Source: Clostridiales bacterium
GTDB lineage: Bacteria; Bacillota; Clostridia; Peptostreptococcales; Acidaminobacteraceae
Length of the DNA stretch: 64,000 nt
NCBI GenBank assembly: GCA_016342415.1
Contig: JAEIOD010000008.1
Span: forward strand, 62,001-126,000
Reading direction: 5' to 3'
Shown here: positions 16,686-26,452 of the stretch, piece by piece
Layout of the letters: every line of letters starts with the position of its first letter
Numbering within the stretch: the first letter of the stretch is position 1
Notes under the pieces: generated by a model
The model's input: the letters and a program-made list of their open reading frames with translations, nothing else
Databases searched by the model: none
What the model was told of the DNA's origin: nothing
Made by a program: the position numbers and the translations under genes

Positions 16686-17912
16686 TTATTCCAGTTCAGC
16701 ATCATTTGGTAATTTAATAAATACCAGCAATCCAAATATAAATAATGGAATTATGACCAAAATACTATATCGTCCATTACCTGTAATCGTTGTAGTTACC
16801 GCCATTAATAAGGGTCCCAATATTGCAGCAAATTTTCCAAATACATTATAGAATCCAAAGAACTCATTAGACTGTTTCTTAGGAATAATTTTTGCATAAT
16901 ACGAACGACTAAGTGCTTGAACACCACCTTGAGCAGAACCGATCATGGCACCTAATACAAAAACATCGTTGATGCTATTCATTGAAAAAGCATATATTGT
17001 AGCAAAAATATACGTGATAATACCTACAATTAACATACGTTTAGCTGAAAATCTCTTAGCAAGTCTTCCATAGATAATCGCACACGGAAAAGCAATCAGT
17101 TGTACGATCAATAAAATACCCAACATCACAAACATATCAAAACCATCACTACCAAGAACTTCTTGTGCATAAGGTACACACATCTTAATAATTGTACCCA
17201 CTCCATCTATATAAAAGAAGTAAGCTAACATGAATATCATGATTGTTTTATGAGATTTTATATTTTTAAAGGTTGTACCCAGTCTCTTAAAACTGTTAAA
17301 GACAGGTCTAGGTTCTTTTTCTATGTAATGTACTTGTTTAACATTTTTGAGAATTGGAATGGTAAATAATCCCCACCATAATGCTGTAATCACAAATCCT
17401 AATTGATACCCCAACATATTGTCCTGTCCTATGAGGAGGATAATTCCCAAAGATATGGCAAAAGGAATAACGGAAGCAATATAGCCATATGCAAAACCAC
17501 TTGCTGAGACTCTATCCATACGAGAGTTCTCTGATATATCTACTAAAAATGAATCATAAAAGATATTAGCGCCAGAAAAACCGACGACAGTTATGATATA
17601 AAAAGCAATTAATAATTGCCAATTACCAATCGGTACCACAGCTAATGCACCTGTAAAAACAATTCCCAAGATTGCAAAAAAAGCGAAAAATCTTTTTTTA
17701 GTTTCTTTATAATCTGCAATGGTTCCTAATATTGGACTTAATAAAGCAACAACAAAACTTGCCATGGAATTAAAATAACCTAAATCCATTGTTGATCCTT
17801 CACGGAACATACCAAAAAATATTGGTAGTAATGCGGTTGTAATTGCCATTGAGTATGCTGAGTTACCACAATCATATAAAACCCAACTAATTTCCTGTTT
17901 AGTTAATTTCAT
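16686..17912 (-). CDS. MFS transporter, UMF1 (Atg22-like) family
   Basis: The 408-residue protein has about twelve helices. It begins MKLTKQEISWVLYDCGNSAY, where WVLYDxxNSAY is the signature of the UMF1 family, named after yeast Atg22 vacuolar amino-acid effluxers. The loop SPILGTIADYKETKKR is an MFS A-motif variant, and AQGGVQALSRSYYAKIIP is a second family marker. Bacterial members are thought to export amino acids or other solutes, but few have been tested. It is monocistronic by spacing. The start has an AAAGGA site. Confidence 0.88.
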   Translation of the reverse strand: MKLTKQEISWVLYDCGNSAYSMAITTALLPIFFGMFREGSTMDLGYFNSMASFVVALLSPILGTIADYKETKKRFFAFFAILGIVFTGALAVVPIGNWQLLIAFYIITVVGFSGANIFYDSFLVDISENSRMDRVSASGFAYGYIASVIPFAISLGIILLIGQDNMLGYQLGFVITALWWGLFTIPILKNVKQVHYIEKEPRPVFNSFKRLGTTFKNIKSHKTIMIFMLAYFFYIDGVGTIIKMCVPYAQEVLGSDGFDMFVMLGILLIVQLIAFPCAIIYGRLAKRFSAKRMLIVGIITYIFATIYAFSMNSINDVFVLGAMIGSAQGGVQALSRSYYAKIIPKKQSNEFFGFYNVFGKFAAILGPLLMAVTTTITGNGRYSILVIIPLFIFGLLVFIKLPNDAELE

Positions 17913-18044
17913 AGAAGTCCTTTCTCAAATAAAATGTATTTATTTCATTATATCATATATAATATTATATGAAGTTATAATTGCGTTAATACGTCAATTG
18001 ACGAAAAAGACTTTATTCTATAAATTTGCCTTAAGGAGGATTGT

Positions 18045-19058
18045 ATGCCTGATATTTTATGTCATTTAATATGTGCTGATGAAACTACTAAAACATTGAA
18101 CGGTGATGTTAAAGAGATTATTTTAGCCAACAAAAAAGTTTTCAACTTAGGTGCACAAGGACCGGATTTATTCTTTTATTACAAACCACAACCTTGGTTA
18201 AACTCTAAACATATGGGTGACAACAGTGATATGATACATACCAGTATGATTAACGAATTCTTTATCAATAGTGCCAAACGCATCAAATACGCCATCTCAA
18301 CTGATCCTATGGGATTCTATAAGTCAAAAGTTAAAACATCTGCTATTCATAAGGAATTCGCATATTTAGCAGGATTTTTAAGCCATTATGCTTTGGATGT
18401 AATTGGACACCCTTATATTTTTTTCTTCTCGGGCGTCGATTCAGGCCATAATCACAAGTATTTCGAATGTGTATTAGATACTCTTATAAGTGATATTTAC
18501 AATGGTAAAAAAGCAAAACTTCATAAAACCTTTAGTGCTGTTACATTGACTAAAGATGAAAACAAACTCATTTCTATATACTTGTCAAAAGTTATACAAG
18601 ATACTTTTTCAAAAAAAATAGAAGTAAGTGAAATCACCAGATGTTTTAAAGATATGAGCAGCACACTTAAATCTCTTTATGATCCTATCTCACTTAAACG
18701 TGGAACATATAAACTGGTTGATAAGGCTTCAAAATCTAAGGGACGTATCATAACAGCAACATTTCCTGCAATATATAACAAGAATGTTGATTTTTTAAAC
18801 ATAAAAAAAGCCACATGGGTACACCCATGTGACGATACGATTGTCTATAACGAAAGTTTTCTAGAACTGTTCCAGTCTGCAATTGGTTATTCTGAAAAGC
18901 TGATCACATCGTTATCTCATTATATTGTGAATACACAAACCCAATCAACTTTTGAAGAACTCATCGGCAATAAACAATACGATACTGGTCTTCAAGGAAA
19001 ACGAGATATGGTCAATGAACATATCATCACCCATTTTAGAGATGTATATAAAGTTTAA
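18045..19058 (+). CDS. Zinc-dependent phospholipase C-like protein
   Basis: The 337-residue protein starts MPDILCHLICADETTK and has QGPDLFFYYKP near residue 50, both typical of the zinc-dependent phospholipase C family found in Firmicutes. Histidines likely to bind zinc occur early (His6), in NDMIHTS-like context near residue 64, and in LAGFLSHYALDVIGHPYIFF (about 117-132), followed by HNHKYFE. There is no signal peptide, unlike secreted Clostridium alpha-toxin, so an intracellular or housekeeping role is likelier. It has a strong AAGGAGG site. The function of these cytoplasmic members is not established. Confidence 0.78.
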   Translation: MPDILCHLICADETTKTLNGDVKEIILANKKVFNLGAQGPDLFFYYKPQPWLNSKHMGDNSDMIHTSMINEFFINSAKRIKYAISTDPMGFYKSKVKTSAIHKEFAYLAGFLSHYALDVIGHPYIFFFSGVDSGHNHKYFECVLDTLISDIYNGKKAKLHKTFSAVTLTKDENKLISIYLSKVIQDTFSKKIEVSEITRCFKDMSSTLKSLYDPISLKRGTYKLVDKASKSKGRIITATFPAIYNKNVDFLNIKKATWVHPCDDTIVYNESFLELFQSAIGYSEKLITSLSHYIVNTQTQSTFEELIGNKQYDTGLQGKRDMVNEHIITHFRDVYKV

Positions 19059-19078
19059 GACTCCTAGTCAGGAGTCTT
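19057..19078. terminator. Bidirectional terminator, phospholipase-like and HAD genes
   Basis: AAGACTCCT and AGGAGTCTT form a 9-bp stem with loop AGTC. It overlaps the stop codons of the two converging genes. Confidence 0.8.
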
Positions 19079-19711
19079 ATTGTTTTTAGCTATATCAATG
19101 ATTTCTTCTGGTGTATTGACGATATAAGTCGGATTTTCTTTTTTTAGTTTTTCCAAATCCATAACGGTCCATGCAACTAGAATTGTATCAACACCGGCAT
19201 TTTGTCCACACTCAATATCATGTATGGAATCTCCAATGAACAATACCTCTTCAGGTTTTGCATCAAAATGTTCCATCACTTTATAAAGTCCCTCAGGATG
19301 TGGTTTCTTCATCACAACATCGGTTTTTGATAAGGCAATCTCAAAATAATTTTTCATGTTGAAAAGATCCAGCCCATGTTCCAAACCACTGGTACCTTTA
19401 TTGGTTACAATACCCATTTTACAAGTTTTATGAAGTTCCTCTAACATCTCTAGAATACCTTCAAATATTGTAGTATGTTCATCCCGGTGTTCTCTGTAAT
19501 ACGCTGAATAAAAGTTACACAATTCCTCTACTCTACTCGGGTCAAGCTCTTCCATTTGCTCGGTTAAAACTTTCCCCCATATACTATCTATAACTTCTTG
19601 AGATACTTCTTTCTCAAGGATATTCTCTGATGTAGCTCTTATGGTTCTATCAATTAAATAATTAGAGTCGATTAAAGTTCCATCAAAATCAAAAACCAGA
19701 TACTTATACAT
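19064..19711 (-). CDS. HAD-family phosphatase, Gph/PpaX-like
   Basis: The 215-residue protein has the HAD motifs in order: DFDGTLIDS at residues 8-16 with the nucleophile Asp8, VTNKG near 100, KKPHPEG with the lysine, and FIGDSIHDIECG with the acidic pair. The helical cap is of the C1 type found in phosphoglycolate phosphatase and PpaX pyrophosphatase. Exact substrate cannot be fixed. It follows a membrane-protein gene by about ten bases and is probably cotranscribed with it. Confidence 0.85.
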   Translation of the reverse strand: MYKYLVFDFDGTLIDSNYLIDRTIRATSENILEKEVSQEVIDSIWGKVLTEQMEELDPSRVEELCNFYSAYYREHRDEHTTIFEGILEMLEELHKTCKMGIVTNKGTSGLEHGLDLFNMKNYFEIALSKTDVVMKKPHPEGLYKVMEHFDAKPEEVLFIGDSIHDIECGQNAGVDTILVAWTVMDLEKLKKENPTYIVNTPEEIIDIAKNNKTPD

Positions 19712-19720
19712 AATTATCTC

Positions 19721-20602
19721 CTAAAAAGTCAACCATTCACGACCTTCTTCATCTACTATCTTTTCCTTTTGCAGTGCAAATGCCTTCATCTGCTTAAACA
19801 TAGGATAATAATACGACATAGACCAAGAAAAAGTAACTGTATTAAATGCGATTAGTCCCAATATATAGCCCCATCTCATAATAGGGTTAAAACTTTGGAA
19901 GTTATAAATGAAGTTCAACACTGTAATAATGTTTAAAACAATATTTGGAATGTGAGCAACAATCATTAATTTTAGTTTGGTAAAGTACTGAGATTTTGTC
20001 ATTATCATACTTGCACTCAGATCAGATTTATCTGTATCTACATGCCAGTAAATGATAAGTGAAGCAAACTCAAGTCTTGTCAAAAGATATAACAATCCAC
20101 CTGCTATCAAAAGGGTGACAAACAGAACAATAAATACTACTGTTCCCTTCATCTGCATAACCAAAGATGTTGGTGACGCCAAACTGACAATATATAATAT
20201 TGTAGGTAATAATGCCAATAACATCATTAACCGAATTAAAAACTTCGCTGCTAAAACGAAGAATACTCTCCAAAAATCATGTTTGCTTTCTTTAAATTTT
20301 TCTTTAAAATTGAAGGGCTGTCCTTCAATAAGTGCTTTGAATTTGCCTGCTGCTGTCATATTCATACGTATAGAATAATATGCAATTGGTAAAAACAAGA
20401 GTACTAATAATACGATTGCAATAATATAGGCTATATCATAATCAAATAAAAATGTATCTAATATACCAACGTATATCGAAACCAAGTACGACAAAGTTAC
20501 AGCCAACAAGGCATATTTGAGAAATGTCTTAAAAGTTGATTTATATATTTTAAAGCCATCTTTGAAGATTTCATCAATATTTACCGTGTTAAAAAAGTGC
20601 AT
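19721..20602 (-). CDS. Integral membrane protein of unknown function
   Basis: I do not recognise a named family. The 293-residue protein has about six hydrophobic segments, preceded by a cytoplasmic helix (VNIDEIFKDGFKIYKSTFKTF) as in glycerophosphodiester phosphodiesterase membrane-domain or DUF975-like proteins. I place the start at 20602, where GGAGG precedes ATG, not at the upstream ATG at 20635. The C-terminus is charged (EKIVDEEGREW). The gap of about 180 bases upstream separates it from the zinc-ribbon operon, and a HAD phosphatase follows closely. Confidence 0.65.
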   Translation of the reverse strand: MHFFNTVNIDEIFKDGFKIYKSTFKTFLKYALLAVTLSYLVSIYVGILDTFLFDYDIAYIIAIVLLVLLFLPIAYYSIRMNMTAAGKFKALIEGQPFNFKEKFKESKHDFWRVFFVLAAKFLIRLMMLLALLPTILYIVSLASPTSLVMQMKGTVVFIVLFVTLLIAGGLLYLLTRLEFASLIIYWHVDTDKSDLSASMIMTKSQYFTKLKLMIVAHIPNIVLNIITVLNFIYNFQSFNPIMRWGYILGLIAFNTVTFSWSMSYYYPMFKQMKAFALQKEKIVDEEGREWLTF

Positions 20603-20763
20603 AATGTCCTCCAAACTAGTTGTTGATATATTCATCCTAACACTCGTTTAATTTTCTGTAAACGTAGACCTAAGGATTTTAATTCTTCCTTAATAACCTT
20701 AAGCAAATCAATATAACTAAAACTCTCCTAAAATCATACACTTTTCTTTAAATCAAAAAATAA

Positions 20764-20778
20764 GGGAGTCAAACTCCC
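20764..20778 (-). terminator. Terminator closing the zinc-ribbon/SPFH operon
   Basis: GGGAGT and ACTCCC pair around CAA, and on the minus strand the stem is followed by TTATTTTTTG. It lies directly after the last gene of the operon. Confidence 0.78.
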
Positions 20779-22002
20779 CTAAAAATCATAATTAATATTC
20801 AGTAATCCACTTAATGTTTCATCCATGCTTTTCGGATCAAAATCAGATGGTTTAATGGCCTCGATCTCATCATAGACATTTCTGTTGTAATTGTAACAAG
20901 CTTTGGCATTAATGTACAAACCGAACAACAACACACCTACTATAGCGACCCTTACCAGAACAAATCTGCTCTTTTTCTTATCTTCAACTTGATCAACTTT
21001 ATCATTGCCTTGATGTCTCAACACCTTACCTAATATAAATAAAGCAATGACAACAACCAAGACAGCTATAGAATAGGTATTCAACTTTGCTATAGCTGAA
21101 TCTAGCATATAATTCTTATAACTTTCCATACCATTAAAGACAGTAAAATAGTCTCTGTCTACAACAAAGTTTAGCAATCTGATCAATTGTAATGGTAATA
21201 TGGCTAAAACCAAAGACAAAGTCAACCACGTTGAAGTTGAAGTAATTTTAAACTCCGATACAAAAATCAATAAGAAAACAATCACCATCATCAGTACCAT
21301 ATAACCGTAAATATTTTTATTGATGACATTTAATAGTTCTCTAACCACTGTAAATGGATTTTTAGCCATCAATCTATCAAACAATTGTTGTAATGATAGT
21401 TCTGTTGACATCTCATTTAGATTTAGTTTTTCATATGCAATTTCAGAGATAATCTTATTTTTTAGACTCTCATCATCTAATTCCTTATGTTCTAGGAAGA
21501 GTTCAGTTACTGAATCAACATCCTTTTGATCTATAGAAATGTTACTACCTTCTAGAAAAGCGTCCATTGCCTTAGTAATACTTTCACCTTCAGGTACTTC
21601 TCTCAAAATTTGTATGGTTTCGTCAATGTCTACATTACCATAGAACTTACTTGCCTCTTCCCTTGTAACATTGTTAGTTACGTATTCTTTTAAAAATGAA
21701 ACATCCACATTTGGCATTTCCTCATATTCTGAAAGAATATATCCTAAAACACCCATTCCAGATTCATTAACAAATGATAATAATATGTCCTCATCAAAAC
21801 TCAAGTCAGACAATTTAGTATGATATCTATCGAGTATTTCACTTGTCACTTCTTCAGTAAAAGGTGTTTCATCTACCATATTTTGATTGACCTCATATGA
21901 TAGAACTGAATCATTTAATAAACCATAACTAAACCATGCCAACAAACAAATGCTTAAAATAATCATCAGCACAAAATTAAATATGCCTTTTAAAAATCCC
22001 AT
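20779..22002 (-). CDS. Multi-pass membrane protein, last gene of zinc-ribbon operon
   Basis: This 407-residue protein is unrecognised. It has one N-terminal helix (about 5-27), a polar acidic domain of some 190 residues predicted to be outside, then about four helices (near 225, 258, 300, 345) and a short polar tail. The outer domain has several helical segments rich in Glu and Ser but no visible catalytic motif. It is preceded by a 48-base gap containing a hairpin and followed by a terminator, so it ends the operon that starts with the SPFH gene. Confidence 0.65.
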   Translation of the reverse strand: MGFLKGIFNFVLMIILSICLLAWFSYGLLNDSVLSYEVNQNMVDETPFTEEVTSEILDRYHTKLSDLSFDEDILLSFVNESGMGVLGYILSEYEEMPNVDVSFLKEYVTNNVTREEASKFYGNVDIDETIQILREVPEGESITKAMDAFLEGSNISIDQKDVDSVTELFLEHKELDDESLKNKIISEIAYEKLNLNEMSTELSLQQLFDRLMAKNPFTVVRELLNVINKNIYGYMVLMMVIVFLLIFVSEFKITSTSTWLTLSLVLAILPLQLIRLLNFVVDRDYFTVFNGMESYKNYMLDSAIAKLNTYSIAVLVVVIALFILGKVLRHQGNDKVDQVEDKKKSRFVLVRVAIVGVLLFGLYINAKACYNYNRNVYDEIEAIKPSDFDPKSMDETLSGLLNINYDF

Positions 22003-22023
22003 GAATCCTCCCTACAAACATTA

Positions 22024-22042
22024 ACTCGGGTTATACCCGAGT
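22024..22042 (-). other. Intergenic hairpin within operon
   Basis: ACTCGGGT and ACCCGAGT form an 8-bp stem with loop TAT. There is no T-run on the minus strand, so it is unlikely to terminate fully. It may stabilise or partition the mRNA between the propeller-like gene and the last membrane-protein gene. Confidence 0.5.
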
Positions 22043-22050
22043 CATCATTA

Positions 22051-23748
22051 TTATTCTGTAAGCTTTAATTCATCCCAAAATCTGATTGAATCAATAGCCT
22101 TATTTGATGAAAACTTTCCTAATTTATATCTGAACAATTCGTTTTCAACAATGGTGTAAACATAATTATTGATTGTCATAAGTACATCTACTTGGCTACC
22201 TAGAAAAACTGCTTCCTTAGCACCACTCTTTAAAACGTATGCATCTTTACCCTCTAAGTAAATCAAATATTTTTCATCCATAGATATCAAAGTATCTGTC
22301 ACTTCATCATTCAATGGATTTACATATGAATCCGTCACCAGGTATTTTTTCCCAAGCGACTCATAAACACTCACTTCACCTGACTCTGATAATACAGTTG
22401 GTTTTGCATCTCTTGCAAGACTAATTGTATTCTGAAGTGTGTCTTTCAAATCAGAGTAGGACAGTTCATTGTTTAGAACTGTATAAACTTTCTTTTGATC
22501 ATCAGATAACCAAAACTCATCAAACAATCCCAATTCTTTAATTTGTCCATCATACATTTTATTCATGCCAGTAGACTCTTTCATAAAGAGTTTGATATCA
22601 TCCATATACACGATTGGTTTTAAATCCTCAGAATAGGACTTCAACCCCACTTGGTCAACACCCGTTTCGAGTGTTGTCACTTCATCTCTTTTGACAGTCG
22701 ATAAATTGTATTGACTATTCTTCATTTGAACAACAGCAAACACTTCCTCTTTTGGGTTTACCACGAGTTGAACAATATTACGGCTAATCTCATTTACTTT
22801 TCCAGATTTAACATAGTATAGGTCAAATCGGTCTACCACATCAATATTTTTTCTCACAAAGTAAACCGAATCCTTTTTCAATGAAAATAAAGGTGTATAG
22901 ACATCTTCAGAAATTTTAACTGATGATTTATCACCACGCTTCATATAAAGAACACCTAAATTCTCATCAGATGTAATATCGGTTACATAATATACATCAT
23001 CATCATAGAAGATATAACGATTGATGCCAACATGACCATCAATTCTAAGTGTTTCTTTGCCATCGTATTTATACAAATCACCAAACAACTCATCTTGATC
23101 TGATACGGTATAAAGCACCATATCACCTTTTAAGTTCACTTTATAACTATTCACATGATCAGAAATTAATTTAGCCAGCCCTTTTTCAAAGGAATAAAGC
23201 TTTTGATCTGTTATATAATAAATATGATTACCATATTTAACAACTTCAGTTTCAGAAGAAACATCATAGGATATCTCGATGTCGTTTCCAGATTCATCGA
23301 TGACATGTAACATACCGGTCTGAGTCACATAATGAATTCCTTCTTCAGCTTCAATGTAAATTCTTTGATTGTTAACCCACATCAGTGATAAGACAAATAT
23401 GCCAAGTGCTGCCATACCTAGAAGAAATAATTTTAAAATCATCTTTATTTTTTTAAAATCTTTAGGTGCTTCTTTTGTAGCCTCTGGTTTAACAACCCCG
23501 GCAGCGTCAACACTTAAAATTCCTTCTATCTCCTCTTGATTTTTTTCTTCAGTATCCACTACAAAGGTGGTATTACCATTTAAAGGCTCTTGACATCCAA
23601 TACATGTTTTCGCAGACTTCGGATTACCGATACCGCAAATGCTACAAATCAAATACTCCTCATTTTTTTTAATCATTTGACCACATTCAAAACAATTGTC
23701 AGAATCCATGTGATTTTCATAACCACAGTGTTCACAAATAATAGTCAT
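22051..23748 (-). CDS. Double zinc-ribbon protein with TM helix and propeller-like outer domain
   Basis: The 565-residue protein starts with two zinc ribbons, C-x2-C...C-x2-C at residues 5-22 and again near 36-53. An acidic linker, one membrane helix near 105-125, and a long beta-rich extracytoplasmic region of repeated hydrophobic-aromatic strands (for example GNHIYYITDQKLYSF, DDVYYVTD, KDSVYFVRK) follow. That pattern suggests a beta-propeller. The ribbons would be cytoplasmic and the propeller outside. One base separates it from the upstream zinc-ribbon gene. No enzymatic motif is seen; a sensing or scaffolding role is inferred. Confidence 0.68.
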   Translation of the reverse strand: MTIICEHCGYENHMDSDNCFECGQMIKKNEEYLICSICGIGNPKSAKTCIGCQEPLNGNTTFVVDTEEKNQEEIEGILSVDAAGVVKPEATKEAPKDFKKIKMILKLFLLGMAALGIFVLSLMWVNNQRIYIEAEEGIHYVTQTGMLHVIDESGNDIEISYDVSSETEVVKYGNHIYYITDQKLYSFEKGLAKLISDHVNSYKVNLKGDMVLYTVSDQDELFGDLYKYDGKETLRIDGHVGINRYIFYDDDVYYVTDITSDENLGVLYMKRGDKSSVKISEDVYTPLFSLKKDSVYFVRKNIDVVDRFDLYYVKSGKVNEISRNIVQLVVNPKEEVFAVVQMKNSQYNLSTVKRDEVTTLETGVDQVGLKSYSEDLKPIVYMDDIKLFMKESTGMNKMYDGQIKELGLFDEFWLSDDQKKVYTVLNNELSYSDLKDTLQNTISLARDAKPTVLSESGEVSVYESLGKKYLVTDSYVNPLNDEVTDTLISMDEKYLIYLEGKDAYVLKSGAKEAVFLGSQVDVLMTINNYVYTIVENELFRYKLGKFSSNKAIDSIRFWDELKLTE

Positions 23749-23749
23749 A

Positions 23750-24220
23750 TTACTCTAAACTCGTGCCACATGAATTACAGAATTTTGCTTCTCCCACTTC
23801 TGCTTGACAATTTGGGCATAATTTTTTTCCTTCAACAACTTCTTCTACCACTTCTTCTACTTTATCACCACAAGAACCACAGAATTTAGTGTCCTCAGCT
23901 AAAGTTGCTCCACACTTCTTACATCTATTTGCAGCTGGTTCAGCAGCTTGTTCTTTAGCAATATCAGCAATCTCTTTTTCAAGATTATCAATAGCTAAAA
24001 ACATATCGTCAATTGCAGAAATCATTTCAGAAATTGATTCATCTAGTTCAAGACCTTCTTTGTTTAGGAAGTAAACTCTTGCACCTAATTCCTCATACTT
24101 TTTATCAATATTTGACTTATGCTTTGTGATTTCTAGTTTTAATTTTGCACCACTTGCCATTTCACTTGTCTTTTTGCCTACTTTGTTTAAACTTTTACCT
24201 AAATCATCTAAAAAACCCAT
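23750..24220 (-). CDS. Coiled-coil protein with two C-terminal zinc ribbons
   Basis: The 156-residue protein has an N-terminal helical part (GFLDDLGKSLNKVGKKTSEM, then long heptad-like helices to about residue 85) and two zinc ribbons (CKKCGATLAEDTKFCGSCG and CPNCQAEVGEAKFCNSCG). There is no membrane segment. The start at 24220 is the second of two adjacent ATGs, five bases after GGAGG. The helical half is reminiscent of a reduced PspA-like coiled coil, but I see no clear homology. It sits between the lipoprotein and the propeller gene in the operon. Confidence 0.7.
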   Translation of the reverse strand: MGFLDDLGKSLNKVGKKTSEMASGAKLKLEITKHKSNIDKKYEELGARVYFLNKEGLELDESISEMISAIDDMFLAIDNLEKEIADIAKEQAAEPAANRCKKCGATLAEDTKFCGSCGDKVEEVVEEVVEGKKLCPNCQAEVGEAKFCNSCGTSLE

Positions 24221-24289
24221 CATTTCCTCCTTAATCATTCGTTATATTCTATTGTTATCATATCATTTAAAAAAATTCACATCAACTCA

Positions 24290-25354
24290 CTACTTTGTAC
24301 CTATTTCACTAATACAAGTATTTTTAAACATTTCTCCCGGTTCAGCCTCAATTATAGTCAAAAGGACATAGTCAGCCATGATTGGCTTAACAAACTTAAT
24401 GATATCCTCTTTTCCATATTCAAAGGTCTCAAAAATGTAAGTAAACCGCTTGCCATCACCAACACTTAATGTTACTTTTTTCAACTTAGCATTTTCATTA
24501 TAATTTTCTTCTGAAGATTGATCACCATTCATGATATGAAGTTCATTTACAACTACAGGAAAAGTTCTAGTGATTTCAATCCACTCTTTTTCTCCATAAC
24601 CTTTGACGGTTTCACTCCAACAGGTATTATTTTTCCCATCAATTAGATTTTTTGCGGTTTCTGACTCATCTGAAGATATCGCCAAACTCCAAGATTCCAA
24701 AACAGGACTTCTATCTTGATAGGCCAATCTCTTTTTAAAGGCACCTGTTTTGTCAAATGAAACAGCATTTCGTGTGATGTTTGTCGTATCAAAATATGCA
24801 ATAATATCATCTTCAATGGCAATTGCATTAACCTCTAGGTAATTATTATCTTTAATCTCCAATAAAAGTTCACCTGTTTCTAATGAAACGCCTGATACAT
24901 AGTTATCCTTATAGCCTAAAACATAAAGCAGATCATCTTCTACTGCAAACTTGGCATCTGTTTGAACTGTTTCCAGTTCCCAAATAAAAGCACCCGTTAA
25001 TAAATCATGTACCGAAATAATGCCTTGTACATTAATGATCATCATATCTTCATAGATTAGAGGTACAATATCCTTATCTTCTCTGCTGACAACCAAATCT
25101 CGCCATGTATACGACCACACAGGATCATAATTGCTATCATACATCTCAACAATATAATTACCATAGGTATCATCATCCATTTCAATATAATTTTTATAAA
25201 TATGTGGAATGCTATTATTGAAGGTCTTTAGTTTTGTGTTATGAAAGCACTCTTCATCTATTTCGATTACTATAGGTTCCTCGACAGGTTCTGTAACCTT
25301 ATCTTTACAACCAATCAATAGAAATGCACAAAGTACTATTAATAGTTTTTTCAT
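24290..25354 (-). CDS. Lipoprotein with PQQ-like repeats and NADase-type/discoidin domain
   Basis: The 354-residue protein begins with a lipoprotein signal ending LLIGC (lipid Cys16), so it is anchored on the outer membrane face. The middle resembles PQQ/quinoprotein-type strands (LLTGAFIWELETVQ, SLETGELLLEIKDNN). The C-terminal part has LIDGKNNTCWSETVKGYGEKEWIEIT and NELHIMNG, matching the NADase-type glycan-binding or discoidin module. Its start overlaps the previous stop by four bases. A carbohydrate or envelope-binding role is inferred. Confidence 0.72.
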   Translation of the reverse strand: MKKLLIVLCAFLLIGCKDKVTEPVEEPIVIEIDEECFHNTKLKTFNNSIPHIYKNYIEMDDDTYGNYIVEMYDSNYDPVWSYTWRDLVVSREDKDIVPLIYEDMMIINVQGIISVHDLLTGAFIWELETVQTDAKFAVEDDLLYVLGYKDNYVSGVSLETGELLLEIKDNNYLEVNAIAIEDDIIAYFDTTNITRNAVSFDKTGAFKKRLAYQDRSPVLESWSLAISSDESETAKNLIDGKNNTCWSETVKGYGEKEWIEITRTFPVVVNELHIMNGDQSSEENYNENAKLKKVTLSVGDGKRFTYIFETFEYGKEDIIKFVKPIMADYVLLTIIEAEPGEMFKNTCISEIGTK

Positions 25355-26451
25355 TGAAATACCCCGCTATTTATAAGCAAATAAATAATAATTGCTGTAC
25401 CGACAAACCCTAAAACGGTTAATAATATCTTAATTAAACTCTTAGGATATTCACCAACTACATGACCGGTCTGCCCATTGATATATACAGGATAAGTCTT
25501 GTTCTTGTACTGATAAGTAGTTATCCAAATCGGTAGTAAAATGTGTTTGAAATAAGGTTCTCCATAATCAGTTGTGTGATGAGTTAATCTAAATTCATCA
25601 CCACCAACCTGATTTCTGATACCTTGATAAATGACTTGTTTCATTTCTGACTTAGCTTCGTCCCAAGCATCTGTTAATTTTACGGTATAACGTTCAGCCT
25701 GATGACCAATCAAGTATTCCTCCTGATAAGTTTCCAGAGCTTTCAAATCAAAAGACTTCATAGACTGAATAAGCTTTTGATCCAACTTGCTTGTTGCATG
25801 GATTAGAGTATCATCAAAATCATGTTTATAAACGCCTTCTACGTGTCGCCATCTTGTTCTTTGTTCTCTAACTGTTTTGGTTTTACCATCAACAATTTTT
25901 GTACGCGTCACATAATAGTGAGTTCCCTTTTGTCCAATATAAAATGTAGAGGTATCAGAATCAAATGTGAAGTATGGCATGTATAAACTAATCAGTTTAT
26001 CAAGTTTATCAAGTTCTTTTAATGCTTTTGGTGCATAAAACTTGCCACTGACCCAGCGTTTGATATCTGCTCTTGCAGCTGCTCTTGTCACCATAAACGG
26101 AATCAGAGATTCTGGAGGAATCCCCTCATCCAAAGCTTCTGTCACAACTTGAGCTGAACCACAGAATACACACGCTTTTGTTATTTCATTCATTCGTATA
26201 ATGGTTTCTCCACTACACGACTCACATTTAATAACACGTTTATCATCATTCCAGTGATGATTGGAAAGTTCATCAAGTGTATCGAATCGATACTCCTTTA
26301 TTTCTGAATCATCTTTTGTAATATCGACTTCTGTACCACAATACTCACATGACAACCCACCTGTTCCAGGTGAGTATTTCATAAAAGCACCACAGTTCGG
26401 ACAAGGAAATTGTCCGCTATTGATCATTATCGGTTCTTGATTTTCAGTCAT
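25351..26451 (-). CDS. TFIIB-type zinc-ribbon membrane protein, YdjG-like
   Basis: The 366-residue protein has a TFIIB-like zinc ribbon (CPNCGAFMKYSPGTGGLSCEYCG, split here as two CxxC pairs near 17-38), a second ribbon (CESCSG...CVFCG near 76-97), a large soluble domain and a single C-terminal membrane helix. Such proteins occur next to SPFH/virion-core-like proteins, as with Bacillus YdjG and YdjI, which I recall as partners of the PspA homologue YdjF. The segment LPIWITTYQYKNKTYPVYINGQTGHVVG near the end is typical. It overlaps the lipoprotein gene and follows the SPFH gene by one base. Confidence 0.77.
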   Translation of the reverse strand: MTENQEPIMINSGQFPCPNCGAFMKYSPGTGGLSCEYCGTEVDITKDDSEIKEYRFDTLDELSNHHWNDDKRVIKCESCSGETIIRMNEITKACVFCGSAQVVTEALDEGIPPESLIPFMVTRAAARADIKRWVSGKFYAPKALKELDKLDKLISLYMPYFTFDSDTSTFYIGQKGTHYYVTRTKIVDGKTKTVREQRTRWRHVEGVYKHDFDDTLIHATSKLDQKLIQSMKSFDLKALETYQEEYLIGHQAERYTVKLTDAWDEAKSEMKQVIYQGIRNQVGGDEFRLTHHTTDYGEPYFKHILLPIWITTYQYKNKTYPVYINGQTGHVVGEYPKSLIKILLTVLGFVGTAIIIYLLINSGVFQ

Positions 26452-26452
26452 A

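Noticed and set aside
17992-18003. 12-base palindrome CGTCAATTGACG upstream of the phospholipase-like gene
   Set aside because: It is single and short, with no known regulator or second copy nearby, so an operator call is not supported.
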